NCBI GenBank assembly: GCA_002352705.1
Contig: DEIW01000017.1
Location: forward strand, 1 to 6,969
Reading direction: 5' to 3'
DNA: 6,969 bases
DNA from: Bacteroidales bacterium UBA2764
GTDB taxonomy: Bacteria; Bacteroidota; Bacteroidia; Bacteroidales; Paludibacteraceae
A model generated the notes under the pieces. The model did no database searches, had not been told where the DNA came from, and saw only the letters and a list, made by a program, of their open reading frames with translations. This document shows, one piece after another, positions 1 to 6,477 of this stretch. Made by a program: the position numbers and the translations under genes. Position 1 is the stretch's first letter; each line of letters starts with the position of its first letter.

Positions 1-20
1 GGAGTTGCTTTGTCAATTTA

Positions 21-42
21 GCGGAGCGGTATTGACCGCCGC
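21..42. other. Small inverted repeat in the leader region upstream of the flavodoxin gene
   Basis: GCGG-ag-CGGT, a four-base loop, then ACCG-CCGC gives an 8-bp stem with a two-base bulge. A second, mutually exclusive pairing exists between GTCAAT (12-17) and ATTGAC (31-36). No T-run follows on either strand, so it does not look like an intrinsic terminator. It lies upstream of the flavodoxin -7 box and could be an operator, the remnant of a structure belonging to a gene left of the window, or chance. Bases 1-56 otherwise show no coding signal. Confidence 0.3.
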
Positions 43-56
43 AATCTCCTTGCCGA

Positions 57-77
57 ACGCGCAGTACCTTTGCGCGT
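57..77 (+). promoter_or_regulatory. Promoter -7 box of the flavodoxin gene inside a perfect inverted repeat
   Basis: TAccTTTG at 65-72 matches the Bacteroides -7 consensus TAnnTTTG. No TTTG or TTG is found at the usual 19-21 base distance upstream (TTG at 32-34 is too far, TTG at 50-52 too near), so the promoter looks incomplete and may need an activator. The box lies in a perfect 7-bp inverted repeat, ACGCGCA (57-63) and TGCGCGT (71-77), with a 7-base centre: the geometry expected of a dimeric regulator site. Transcription would start near 76-80, giving a leader of about 38 bases. That leader has only a weak AAGG (89-92) too far from the ATG to act as a normal ribosome site. Confidence 0.5.
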
Positions 78-115
78 CAAACGTACAAGGTAAAATCTAT
101 AAATAACTCATCACA

Positions 116-592
116 ATGAAAAAATTCCTTCTCGCCGCACTGCTCTTTGCGGTTTCCGGCATCCAAGCAAAGACATTAGTAGCCTTTTTCTCCGCTACAG
201 GTACTACCAAAGCGGCTGCTCAGAAAATCGCCAAGGCGCAAAACGCTACCCTCTGGGAGATTATACCCGCGGAACCCTACACGGCGGCTGACCTCGATTG
301 GCGTAACAAGAAATCACGCTCCTCTATCGAGATGAACGACCCCGAAGCAAGACCCGCTATCAAACAATGCACCGACATCACACCCTACGATACCATCTAT
401 GTCGGATACCCTATATGGTGGGGAATATGCCCCAGAATCATCAACTCTTGGGTGGACAACAACCTCTTCCAATTAGAGGGAAAGACGCTCATTCCCTTCG
501 CTACATCCGGAGGTTCGGCCATCAAGCAATCCGTCGAGTACCTACGCAAAACCTACCCTTCACTCACCTGGCAAAACGGCAAACTGAAATAA
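116..592 (+). CDS. Exported flavodoxin-like protein (Flavodoxin_4 type), C-terminus probably shortened
   Basis: A 158-residue protein with an N-terminal signal peptide (MKKFLLAALLFAVSGIQA, likely cut after A18) and no lipobox cysteine, so it is predicted to be periplasmic. The mature part starts at once with the flavodoxin strand and FMN phosphate loop, FFSATGTTK at 24-32. It continues with a SRSSIEMNDPEARP stretch (67-80) typical of Bacteroidota exported flavodoxins, the flavin-side loop VGYPIWWGICPR (96-107) and the second flavin loop FATSGGS (128-134). These point to an FMN-binding electron carrier or FMN-dependent quinone/disulfide-type reductase; the substrate is unknown. The protein stops at NGKLK, whereas relatives as I recall them continue for roughly 12-18 residues (an LN...W helix), so the last helix seems to be missing. 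The start is set by the signal peptide and the promoter at 65-72. The gene converges on the response regulator with a 7-base gap and no terminator. Confidence 0.85.
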   Translation: MKKFLLAALLFAVSGIQAKTLVAFFSATGTTKAAAQKIAKAQNATLWEIIPAEPYTAADLDWRNKKSRSSIEMNDPEARPAIKQCTDITPYDTIYVGYPIWWGICPRIINSWVDNNLFQLEGKTLIPFATSGGSAIKQSVEYLRKTYPSLTWQNGKLK

Positions 593-599
593 CAGCAAA

Positions 600-1226
600 T
601 CAGATGATGCCGTGCTCGAGGGCGAAGCGAACCATCTCGACGGAAGATGAGAGACCGAGTTTGTTGAAGATATTGGTCTTATGGCTATTGACAGCCCGCA
701 GGGAGATGTGGAATTCATCCGCTATCTCTTTGCCCAGTTTGCCTGCGCAACATGCCTCGATGATTTCCAGTTCACGCTTGGTGAGCAATGACGTGGCGCG
801 TTTGTTGAGTTTGGCATCAGCTATGTCGCGCACCAGTACCGCAATGTCCCGACCATAGAAAGGCACTTCCTCCGCGACGGAGTCGATGGCGAGCCGTATT
901 TCCTCCAAGGGGCCGTTCTTGCTGATAAAACCGTCTATACCAATAGCCATGAGTTGGGTGATGACATACTCTTTGGTATCTACGGAAAGGACGATGATTT
1001 TAATATCCGGATACTCGGTTCGCATGCGTTTGGCAACCTCCAAACCGTTCGTGCCGGGCATAAGGATGTCCAATAAGAGCATGTCGCAGGGTGTGTTTTT
1101 CTCCAAAGCAGCAAAAAGTTCTTCCGCCGAGGATGCGGAGATAGTAATGGTATGCGGAGTGTCATGAAGGACTCCCGCCACGCCTACACGAATCAGTTCG
1201 TGGTCGTCTATAATAGCGATATTCAT
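600..1226 (-). CDS. NarL/LuxR-family response regulator transcription factor
   Basis: A 208-residue two-domain regulator of full family length. The receiver domain (about 1-120) has the acidic pair D7-D8, the phospho-acceptor D53 in LLLDILMPG, S81 at the switch Ser/Thr position and K103 in ISKNG. A linker leads to a LuxR-type helix-turn-helix (about 145-208), beginning LLTKRELEIIEACCAGK, with the recognition region ISLRAVNSHKTNIFNKLG and the usual end FALEHGII. Phosphorylation at D53 by the neighbouring kinase should promote dimerisation and DNA binding. It starts 45 bases after the kinase stop on the same strand, so the two are very probably co-transcribed and form a two-component system. 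No ribosome site or separate promoter is evident; the spacer is a tandem repeat. Its target genes cannot be read from the sequence. Confidence 0.95.
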   Translation of the reverse strand: MNIAIIDDHELIRVGVAGVLHDTPHTITISASSAEELFAALEKNTPCDMLLLDILMPGTNGLEVAKRMRTEYPDIKIIVLSVDTKEYVITQLMAIGIDGFISKNGPLEEIRLAIDSVAEEVPFYGRDIAVLVRDIADAKLNKRATSLLTKRELEIIEACCAGKLGKEIADEFHISLRAVNSHKTNIFNKLGLSSSVEMVRFALEHGII

Positions 1227-1246
1227 AAGGTTTTTCTGCGAAAAAC

Positions 1247-1278
1247 GTTAAACTGTTAAATGGTTAAGCTGTTAAATT
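1247..1278. repeat. Four tandem copies of an 8-base GTTAAANN repeat between kinase and regulator
   Basis: Units begin at 1247, 1255, 1263 and 1271: GTTAAACT, GTTAAATG, GTTAAGCT, GTTAAATT. The kinase stop codon (1272-1274, TAA on the minus strand) and its final isoleucine codon lie inside the unit at 1271-1278. The other three units make up most of the 45-base spacer before the regulator start. The period is not a multiple of three and the sequence is non-coding apart from the stop, so this is a DNA-level repeat. It could be a dispersed short repeat of the genome or a binding array. Confidence 0.8.
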
Positions 1279-3053
1279 CTCACCCTCACTGTCGTTCCAT
1301 TTTCGGGTGAGCTATCAATAGTCAAAGTGCCTTTATTGAGCCGTATGAGTTCGCGACAAAGGAGCAGTCCGATACCAGTACCGCTCTCTCCGTTGGTGCC
1401 GGTATGGCTGACGACGCGTGTAGTAGCATGCATGATCTCGTCTATCTGTTCCGGAGAAACCGGTTCGCCGGAATTATGAACAAACAAGGTGTCCGGAGCT
1501 GTTGTGCCTACCTCTACGACACTTCCCTTTGGGGCAAACTTAACCGCGTTAGCCAGCAGATTCCGCAGCACGGTTCGGAGTGCTTCCCTGTCGGCTGTAA
1601 CGAGTGTGCGTTCCGCCTTTACATCTATCGTTACGCCTTTGAGGTCTGCAGTGCTCCGCATTAGCGAAACGGTATCCGCTACCAGACTGCTTAGATCCAG
1701 ACGCACCGGTTGCATGGTTCGTTTGCCTTGTTCCAACTGCGCTATCTCGCCCAAGTTACGGAGCAGTGCCAGTTGGCTGTCACTTCCTGAAAGGAGTTGT
1801 CCTACCAGCGCACGGGTTTGGTCCGGCGAGTAGAGTTCGAAATCGCGGTAGAACATACGGAGCACTTGTTGCTGCGCGACCATCGGGTTAGTCAGGTCGT
1901 GTGTGAGGATGGTGTACTGCCGCTCTTTATAACGTGCGGCTTCTTCTATAGCCCGCTTGCGGTATCCTATGAGGAGCACAACCACTATCAGAAGTGCTAT
2001 TATTGCTATGGTGAGTATCGAAAAAAGGAGCAATTGTCGCGAGCGGGTCTGCTCCATTTCGATGGTATGTTGCTGGGCTGCTATCTGCTGCTCTTTGCGG
2101 AAAGTGTCGTACCGCACTTGGGCTACGGTCAGTTGCCGTGCAGTCTCATCGGATTGTATCTGCTCATGGAGAACACGTGCTTTTTCCAGCCATTGGAGTG
2201 CTTCAGCCGGATGAGCATCGGCCGCAGCCTGCCGATACAGACGATCGCAGGCTTCGTATTCCTGCTTTTTCATCCCCAACTCACGTGCCAAGGTATAGGC
2301 TTTGTGCAGTTGGTTGTCCTGCAACAGGATAATGAGTTCAGAGGGTTTGTTGCCTGTTTCGCGTGCGATGTCGAGTGCCTGCCGGTTGTACTCTTTGGCA
2401 CGCGCTGTCTGACCTAATGCAGCATAGATATTTGCCAGTTGCGCGAGCCGCATCCCTTCTTGTGCTCTGCGTCCCAATTGCCTCTCTATTTGCAAAGCCT
2501 CGTCTGTGAGTTTCAGCGCTTCGGAGAGCATAGCCACTTGCTCCACTTCGGGCAGCGATTTGCTTTTCGCCAGGAGCACCTCGCCGAGCATTGCTTGGCG
2601 GGTGGCAAGTGATTTTGGGCTATGCGTAGCGTCCGTTGCGATAAGGGCGTTTTCAATGCCGATAGCGCGGTTAAGATATTCAATGGCGACATCCTGTTTG
2701 CCGGCGGATGAATAGATGCCGGCGAGGTTGCCAAGAGAAACAGAGAGGTCATACTGCGTACCATGCTGCTCGTCGTATTGGAGACATAGTTCGCCATAAC
2801 GCAGCGCTTCGGTATAGTCCCCCAACCTATGGTAGCAGTAAAGGAGGCATGAGTAGAACTCGCATTTCCACCCCATGGAGTCCATCGGCACCAACGCCAG
2901 AGCGTCCATGTTAATCGATATAGCCTGCTCCAGTTGCCCCGCCATTGCGGCATTATACGCGCTGTCCACCTGCGCATCGACCTCCTCTCGCGTCATGGCC
3001 GAGACAGCCATGACGGAGAGAAAAGCGATCCATATAGTAAGTATCTTTTTCAT
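1272..3053 (-). CDS. TPR-containing membrane sensor histidine kinase
   Basis: A 593-residue kinase. A signal peptide (1-19, ending AVSA) sends an alpha-helical TPR domain to the periplasm (about 25-300; TPR-like pairs are visible around 68-98, 105-138, 202-233 and 266-297). A helical or coiled linker (300-338) follows, then one membrane span of about 22 residues (341-362) and a positive RKR stop. The cytoplasmic part has a HisKA dimerisation helix with the phospho-accepting H385 in LTHDLTNP, including the D386-x-x-N389 pattern used for phosphotransfer and phosphatase activity. The HATPase domain has an N-box with N502 (LLANAVKF), an unusual G1 box N527-S-G-E instead of DxGxG, and an intact G2 box G558-TGIGL. 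It probably senses a periplasmic protein or envelope state through the TPRs and phosphorylates the adjoining regulator. The start is supported by the signal peptide and the promoter just upstream. The stop lies in an 8-base tandem repeat. Confidence 0.95.
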   Translation of the reverse strand: MKKILTIWIAFLSVMAVSAMTREEVDAQVDSAYNAAMAGQLEQAISINMDALALVPMDSMGWKCEFYSCLLYCYHRLGDYTEALRYGELCLQYDEQHGTQYDLSVSLGNLAGIYSSAGKQDVAIEYLNRAIGIENALIATDATHSPKSLATRQAMLGEVLLAKSKSLPEVEQVAMLSEALKLTDEALQIERQLGRRAQEGMRLAQLANIYAALGQTARAKEYNRQALDIARETGNKPSELIILLQDNQLHKAYTLARELGMKKQEYEACDRLYRQAAADAHPAEALQWLEKARVLHEQIQSDETARQLTVAQVRYDTFRKEQQIAAQQHTIEMEQTRSRQLLLFSILTIAIIALLIVVVLLIGYRKRAIEEAARYKERQYTILTHDLTNPMVAQQQVLRMFYRDFELYSPDQTRALVGQLLSGSDSQLALLRNLGEIAQLEQGKRTMQPVRLDLSSLVADTVSLMRSTADLKGVTIDVKAERTLVTADREALRTVLRNLLANAVKFAPKGSVVEVGTTAPDTLFVHNSGEPVSPEQIDEIMHATTRVVSHTGTNGESGTGIGLLLCRELIRLNKGTLTIDSSPENGTTVRVRI

Positions 3054-3061
3054 TTCAGGTG

Positions 3062-3093
3062 CAAAGATACAACATTATTGCGAGATACGCAAA
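3062..3093 (-). promoter_or_regulatory. Promoter of the kinase-regulator operon
   Basis: On the minus strand TTTG (3093-3090), exactly 20 bases, then TAtcTTTG (3069-3062): a full match to the Bacteroides -33/-7 consensus with standard spacing. The -7 box ends 8 bases before the kinase ATG (3053-3051), so a start point 3-7 bases beyond it leaves a leader of only about 1-6 bases. The mRNA should therefore be leaderless or nearly so. This separates the operon from the surface-protein gene upstream, although read-through is possible because no terminator is seen between them. Confidence 0.8.
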
Positions 3094-3097
3094 TTTT

Positions 3098-3120
3098 ATT
3101 TACCATTTGGTCATTTACCA
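3098..3120. repeat. Direct repeat ATTTACCA, period 15, in the gap between surface protein and kinase
   Basis: ATTTACCA occurs at 3098-3105 and 3113-3120, separated by TTTGGTC. The pair fills much of the 75-base gap between the surface-protein stop (3129) and the kinase promoter. It resembles in style the short repeats at 1247-1278 and 3207-3234. It may be a dispersed genomic repeat or a pair of half-sites just upstream of the -33 box at 3090-3093, where an activator could sit. Confidence 0.55.
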
Positions 3121-3128
3121 GGTACTAT

Positions 3129-6100
3129 TTATTTGGCTATCTGACCCTGGGCATTGTAGGTCTTGCCGTTGCGCTCGATGAACAATAGGCCGTTGCGGAT
3201 TACTTTATTCGTCATTTGTAATTCGTCATCCGTAATTTCCTCAATGCCGGTATTCTTGCTTGAGTCTTTGAAGACAGCGGTGATGGAGATGTTCTTTCCG
3301 TTCTCCACGATCAAGAGATAGGGGTTAGCCATTTCGCCGTCGGACCACTGCACGAACTCATAGCCTTCGGCAGGTTCAGCCGTGATGGTCAGTTCCGTTC
3401 CTTCAGCATACCATCCGGATGTAAAGTTCGTTATCGTCCCTTGTCCTTCGGTAGCGGAAGCATTGATAATCGCGCCCTTCGGAACGATTGACTCATCCAC
3501 CTCTACGATCGGGTCAAGATAAACGTCATGAGCCGGCATAACCATATAACGCGGGTTGTCGGTGTTGCCGTCACTCCAGCTAACGAACTTATATCCCGGA
3601 GCCGGATACGCACGGAGGGTGACATATGTCCCTTCAAAATAGCTATTGAAACCACCTACGGCGCAGAGGCTCTCAAGCGACGGAGTGAGATAGTTGATCT
3701 CGTATTTGGGCGAGTTATCGGATATATAGAGCGAGCGCTGATCCATCGCACCGGAGTTAATCTCGGCGTTAGTAAGTTGCAGATTGGCATTGGTCTTATC
3801 CGATACTTTGTAAGTCGCCTCGCTTGTACCGATATCTACGGTAGCGCCATTCACGATGAGGTTCTTGCTAAGCAAGAATGCCTTGCCGATAGTGCTTTGT
3901 CCCCAAGTAGAGGGTGTGCTCAAGAAGACGGTGAAGTCAATATGTCCGGTTATGGTCAAGTCGCCTGACATATTTCCGGCATTCATATCTTTCACATTGA
4001 GGTTCAGGCCGTGGAAGGTCGAACCGGTAAAGGTCATACCTTTCATCGTCATCAGCGCAGCACGAATCGTATTATCGGTTGTTGTGCAAGTAACATCGAT
4101 ATTGTAATCCAGCACGACAGTCAATGGTCCGGAACTACTCTCTAGGTCTTGAATAAAGCCGTCATTGGAGATGTTGTATGTAGCATGATTCATCGCGGTA
4201 AGGACGCGGTTCTCATGGTCATAGTTCCAGACGCCGTCACCGAGGATATCGTTGGAGTTAGAACCGGTTACCCGCGTGCCGCAAACCCAGAGATTATACG
4301 CGTCTGCAGGCGGTGCTACGCGGAAATGTGCGGTCAGTATCTCGTCTGCCTTTACCGTCCAGTTAAGAACTGCGGAACCGGGAACAACTTGGTTCTGAGC
4401 ATTCTTCCAATAGAGGAACTGATATCCGGATTTCGGTGTAGCGGAGATAGTGATCACACTACCCTCCTCGATTTGCGTGCCGCCGCCGGAGACAGTACCC
4501 ATCGTCTCATCCGCCGAAACAACATTGATATCGTAGTAATTGATTACCTCGTCCGCCTCGAAGAGAGCATACAGGACGGTATCCTGCGTTACCACGAAGG
4601 TATAAGGGTTCTCGGTCACGCCGTTGGACCAGCGAAGGAAATGATAACCGCTGTTAGGCGTAGCGATAGCGGTATGCGACGCTCCTTCCGCCACATATGC
4701 GTCACCGTTGGTAGAACCGGCATTGTAATCATTGGGCTCCACCCAAACGACATATTTGGTGATATTCGGCTCCACCTGAATGACATCGTTATTCTTGAAC
4801 GAACCGGTTTTGATAGTAGCATTGACGACACTGCCATAGGTACAATCTACTATCGGTTTCTTTCCCCACGCATCGAACCAGCTATTGTTGACCCACATAT
4901 CGTGACATTTGACAGCGGATTGAGCGGTATGACCGCTCTCGTTGTTGTAGCATAACAGCCGCACGCGGTTGGTGAGCGTCAGGCGGTGGCCGTCCAGCGT
5001 GATAGCGGTGTTGTCGCCCGGCTTCATTACTAATGCGTCGCCATCTTCTTCGGTCAATGCAAAATGGTTAGCAGTAATGGTGAGGTCACCGTTGGTGCCG
5101 ACGATAGAGCCTTCGATGCGCCAGTGACCGTCCACGACGATTCTTAAATCGAAATCCGCAAACTGAATACCGTTCAGCACATTGGTCGGATTGGAAAGGG
5201 TCTTGAGATAGAGGGTATTGGTGGCGTAGTCAAAGGAAGCCTTGAACTCCTCCCACGGCATAATATCGGTGCAGTTGTCTTTCGTTACCTCTACTCCCGA
5301 AACAGAAATCTCCGGCTCATAGGCAAAGCGGACGGTTTTGTCGTTCAGGTCCTGCGTCTTAAGGGCATTAACCGTAGTCTGCGTGCCGTTCAGATAGACC
5401 TTCACGCCGTCTGCCACGCCGTTGAAATTATTGAGATGATCCTCCGAAGCGATACCGTAGATAGTACCATCTTTCAATGTGCCGGAGAAGCCTTTGGGGT
5501 ATGTTAAAGCAGGGACAGCCATTATTTCTGTTCCGATAGAACCTCCATAGAGATTTACCTTCAAAGGATTACTATAATAATCTTTGTAGAAGAAATGCAG
5601 ATGCAAATCCGGCTCCTGCCAATAACGCCGGGCTGCATCAACTGTTAGAAAATCTTCTTCATAAGTCTTAAAGGTATATTTATAACTTCTGATAGCGCTT
5701 ACATAACCTCCATAAATATTTACGGTCATATTCGGATCACTCAAGTATCCTCCGTTTTCATATAGCAAGGATTGCGTGCCGTTATACGCCACTTGATCGG
5801 GACGGCATAAAATAGCAGAACACTGATCATTCATTTGATTGAACGATTTTGCGATAATGCTTCCGCCGTATATATTCACAGTGCAATTCACGGCTACCGG
5901 ATCTTCAAATCGACCCTTTCTATTGACTATACAAGCAGAATTGATATAGTATGTTCCATTATGGAATGTAGGATCTCCAAAAGAAGTTTTTTCGTTCACG
6001 AAATGAACCTGACTATCATTAATAATCATTCCGCCTCCTTGGGTGTCGCAGATATTCAGCGTACTATTATCATGCATCTCTATTACATTAGCGTCGGTAG

Positions 6101-6398
6101 AAGATGTAAGCGTCGGTAGGCTTTTTAATGTTTTACCGTTTAAGTCCAATGTACGGGTAGTATTTGCCGGAATATACAAATAGAAATTGTCTGTAACACC
6201 GGTAGAATGGGTAATATTCGCATTAAGACGAATCGTGTCATCAGGCTCTACACAATCGTGAGTCGCAGAATAACCTTGGCAAAGCAAGCCGAATAACTCA
6301 TTCAGTGTATTGGCTTCAAAGACTCTCCCCGCCTTTGCCGGAAGGGAAACCATCAGCGCGCATAGCGCCAAAGCCATTGAGTAAAGAATACGTTTCAT
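3129..6398 (-). CDS. Large exported modular surface protein with InlB-B/Flg_new-like repeats
   Basis: A 1089-residue protein. The signal peptide is 1-23 (ends PAKA). Residues 50-350 look like a right-handed beta-helix, with DLNGKTL (85-91) and three VN[IL]YGG[SY] turns (174, 226, 281). Residues 363-480 and 701-820 carry two related modules, each opening with V-x-G-x-x-V-T-x-x-N-x-x-D-I. Four beta-grasp-like repeats of about 70 residues lie at 549-615, 621-693, 899-968 and 974-1045, with signatures such as GY-x-F-x-x-W-S-[ND]-G and N-P. The tail 1063-1089 (RNGLLFIERNGKTYNAQG) resembles the last strands of type IX secretion sorting domains, after a short TGIEE linker. I infer an outer-surface, adhesin-like or glycan-contacting role; no catalytic motif is seen and no ligand can be named. 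The first 300 residues are encoded by markedly AT-richer DNA. The start is fixed by the signal peptide; the leader just before ATG is A/T-rich without a Shine-Dalgarno site. Confidence 0.85.
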   Translation of the reverse strand: MKRILYSMALALCALMVSLPAKAGRVFEANTLNELFGLLCQGYSATHDCVEPDDTIRLNANITHSTGVTDNFYLYIPANTTRTLDLNGKTLKSLPTLTSSTDANVIEMHDNSTLNICDTQGGGMIINDSQVHFVNEKTSFGDPTFHNGTYYINSACIVNRKGRFEDPVAVNCTVNIYGGSIIAKSFNQMNDQCSAILCRPDQVAYNGTQSLLYENGGYLSDPNMTVNIYGGYVSAIRSYKYTFKTYEEDFLTVDAARRYWQEPDLHLHFFYKDYYSNPLKVNLYGGSIGTEIMAVPALTYPKGFSGTLKDGTIYGIASEDHLNNFNGVADGVKVYLNGTQTTVNALKTQDLNDKTVRFAYEPEISVSGVEVTKDNCTDIMPWEEFKASFDYATNTLYLKTLSNPTNVLNGIQFADFDLRIVVDGHWRIEGSIVGTNGDLTITANHFALTEEDGDALVMKPGDNTAITLDGHRLTLTNRVRLLCYNNESGHTAQSAVKCHDMWVNNSWFDAWGKKPIVDCTYGSVVNATIKTGSFKNNDVIQVEPNITKYVVWVEPNDYNAGSTNGDAYVAEGASHTAIATPNSGYHFLRWSNGVTENPYTFVVTQDTVLYALFEADEVINYYDINVVSADETMGTVSGGGTQIEEGSVITISATPKSGYQFLYWKNAQNQVVPGSAVLNWTVKADEILTAHFRVAPPADAYNLWVCGTRVTGSNSNDILGDGVWNYDHENRVLTAMNHATYNISNDGFIQDLESSSGPLTVVLDYNIDVTCTTTDNTIRAALMTMKGMTFTGSTFHGLNLNVKDMNAGNMSGDLTITGHIDFTVFLSTPSTWGQSTIGKAFLLSKNLIVNGATVDIGTSEATYKVSDKTNANLQLTNAEINSGAMDQRSLYISDNSPKYEINYLTPSLESLCAVGGFNSYFEGTYVTLRAYPAPGYKFVSWSDGNTDNPRYMVMPAHDVYLDPIVEVDESIVPKGAIINASATEGQGTITNFTSGWYAEGTELTITAEPAEGYEFVQWSDGEMANPYLLIVENGKNISITAVFKDSSKNTGIEEITDDELQMTNKVIRNGLLFIERNGKTYNAQGQIAK
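3207..3234. repeat. Two 14-base direct repeats inside the surface-protein coding sequence
   Basis: ATTCGTCATTTGTA (3207-3220) is followed directly by ATTCGTCATCCGTA (3221-3234), 12 of 14 bases identical, and then by a further partial ATTT. On the minus strand they encode the linker TDDELQMTN (about residues 1056-1064) between the last repeat domain and the C-terminal tail. Because 14 is not a multiple of three, the two copies are translated in different frames, so selection or spread acted on DNA rather than protein. Confidence 0.75.
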
Positions 6399-6449
6399 AA
6401 TAAATAAAATTTAATGGTTGATACTGTTATTTTAGGTGATTGTTTGTAC

Positions 6450-6477
6450 AAAAAAAGCAGCATCATTTCGACGCTGC
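6450..6477 (-). terminator. Intrinsic terminator overlapping the surface-protein promoter
   Basis: On the minus strand GCAGCGTC (6477-6470), loop GAAAT (6469-6465), GATGCTGC (6464-6457), then seven T (6456-6450). The 8-bp stem has one G-T pair and the T-run follows immediately, the textbook form of a Rho-independent terminator. It faces the surface-protein gene. It would stop transcripts entering from the right of the window, or act as an attenuator for any promoter lying further upstream. Its first stem base is the last base of the -7 box at 6477-6484. A transcript started from that promoter would lack much of the 5' arm and would escape termination. Confidence 0.75.

Noticed and set aside
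588..650. Flavodoxin C-terminus restored by a frameshift (NNSKSDDAV in another frame)
   Set aside because: It superficially resembles the missing tail, but from 600 on this is the antisense of the conserved regulator end, so the similarity is probably chance.
367..858. 163-residue open frame overlapping the flavodoxin and regulator genes
   Set aside because: Spans two convergent genes in another frame and matches no family.
1797..2417. 206-residue open frame on the plus strand
   Set aside because: Antisense to the kinase TPR and membrane regions; its hydrophobic stretches mirror the real coding strand and there is no recognisable family.
4149..4955. 268-residue open frame on the plus strand
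   Set aside because: Antisense to the surface-protein gene, has no signal, domain or promoter, and reads as a low-complexity shadow of the real gene.
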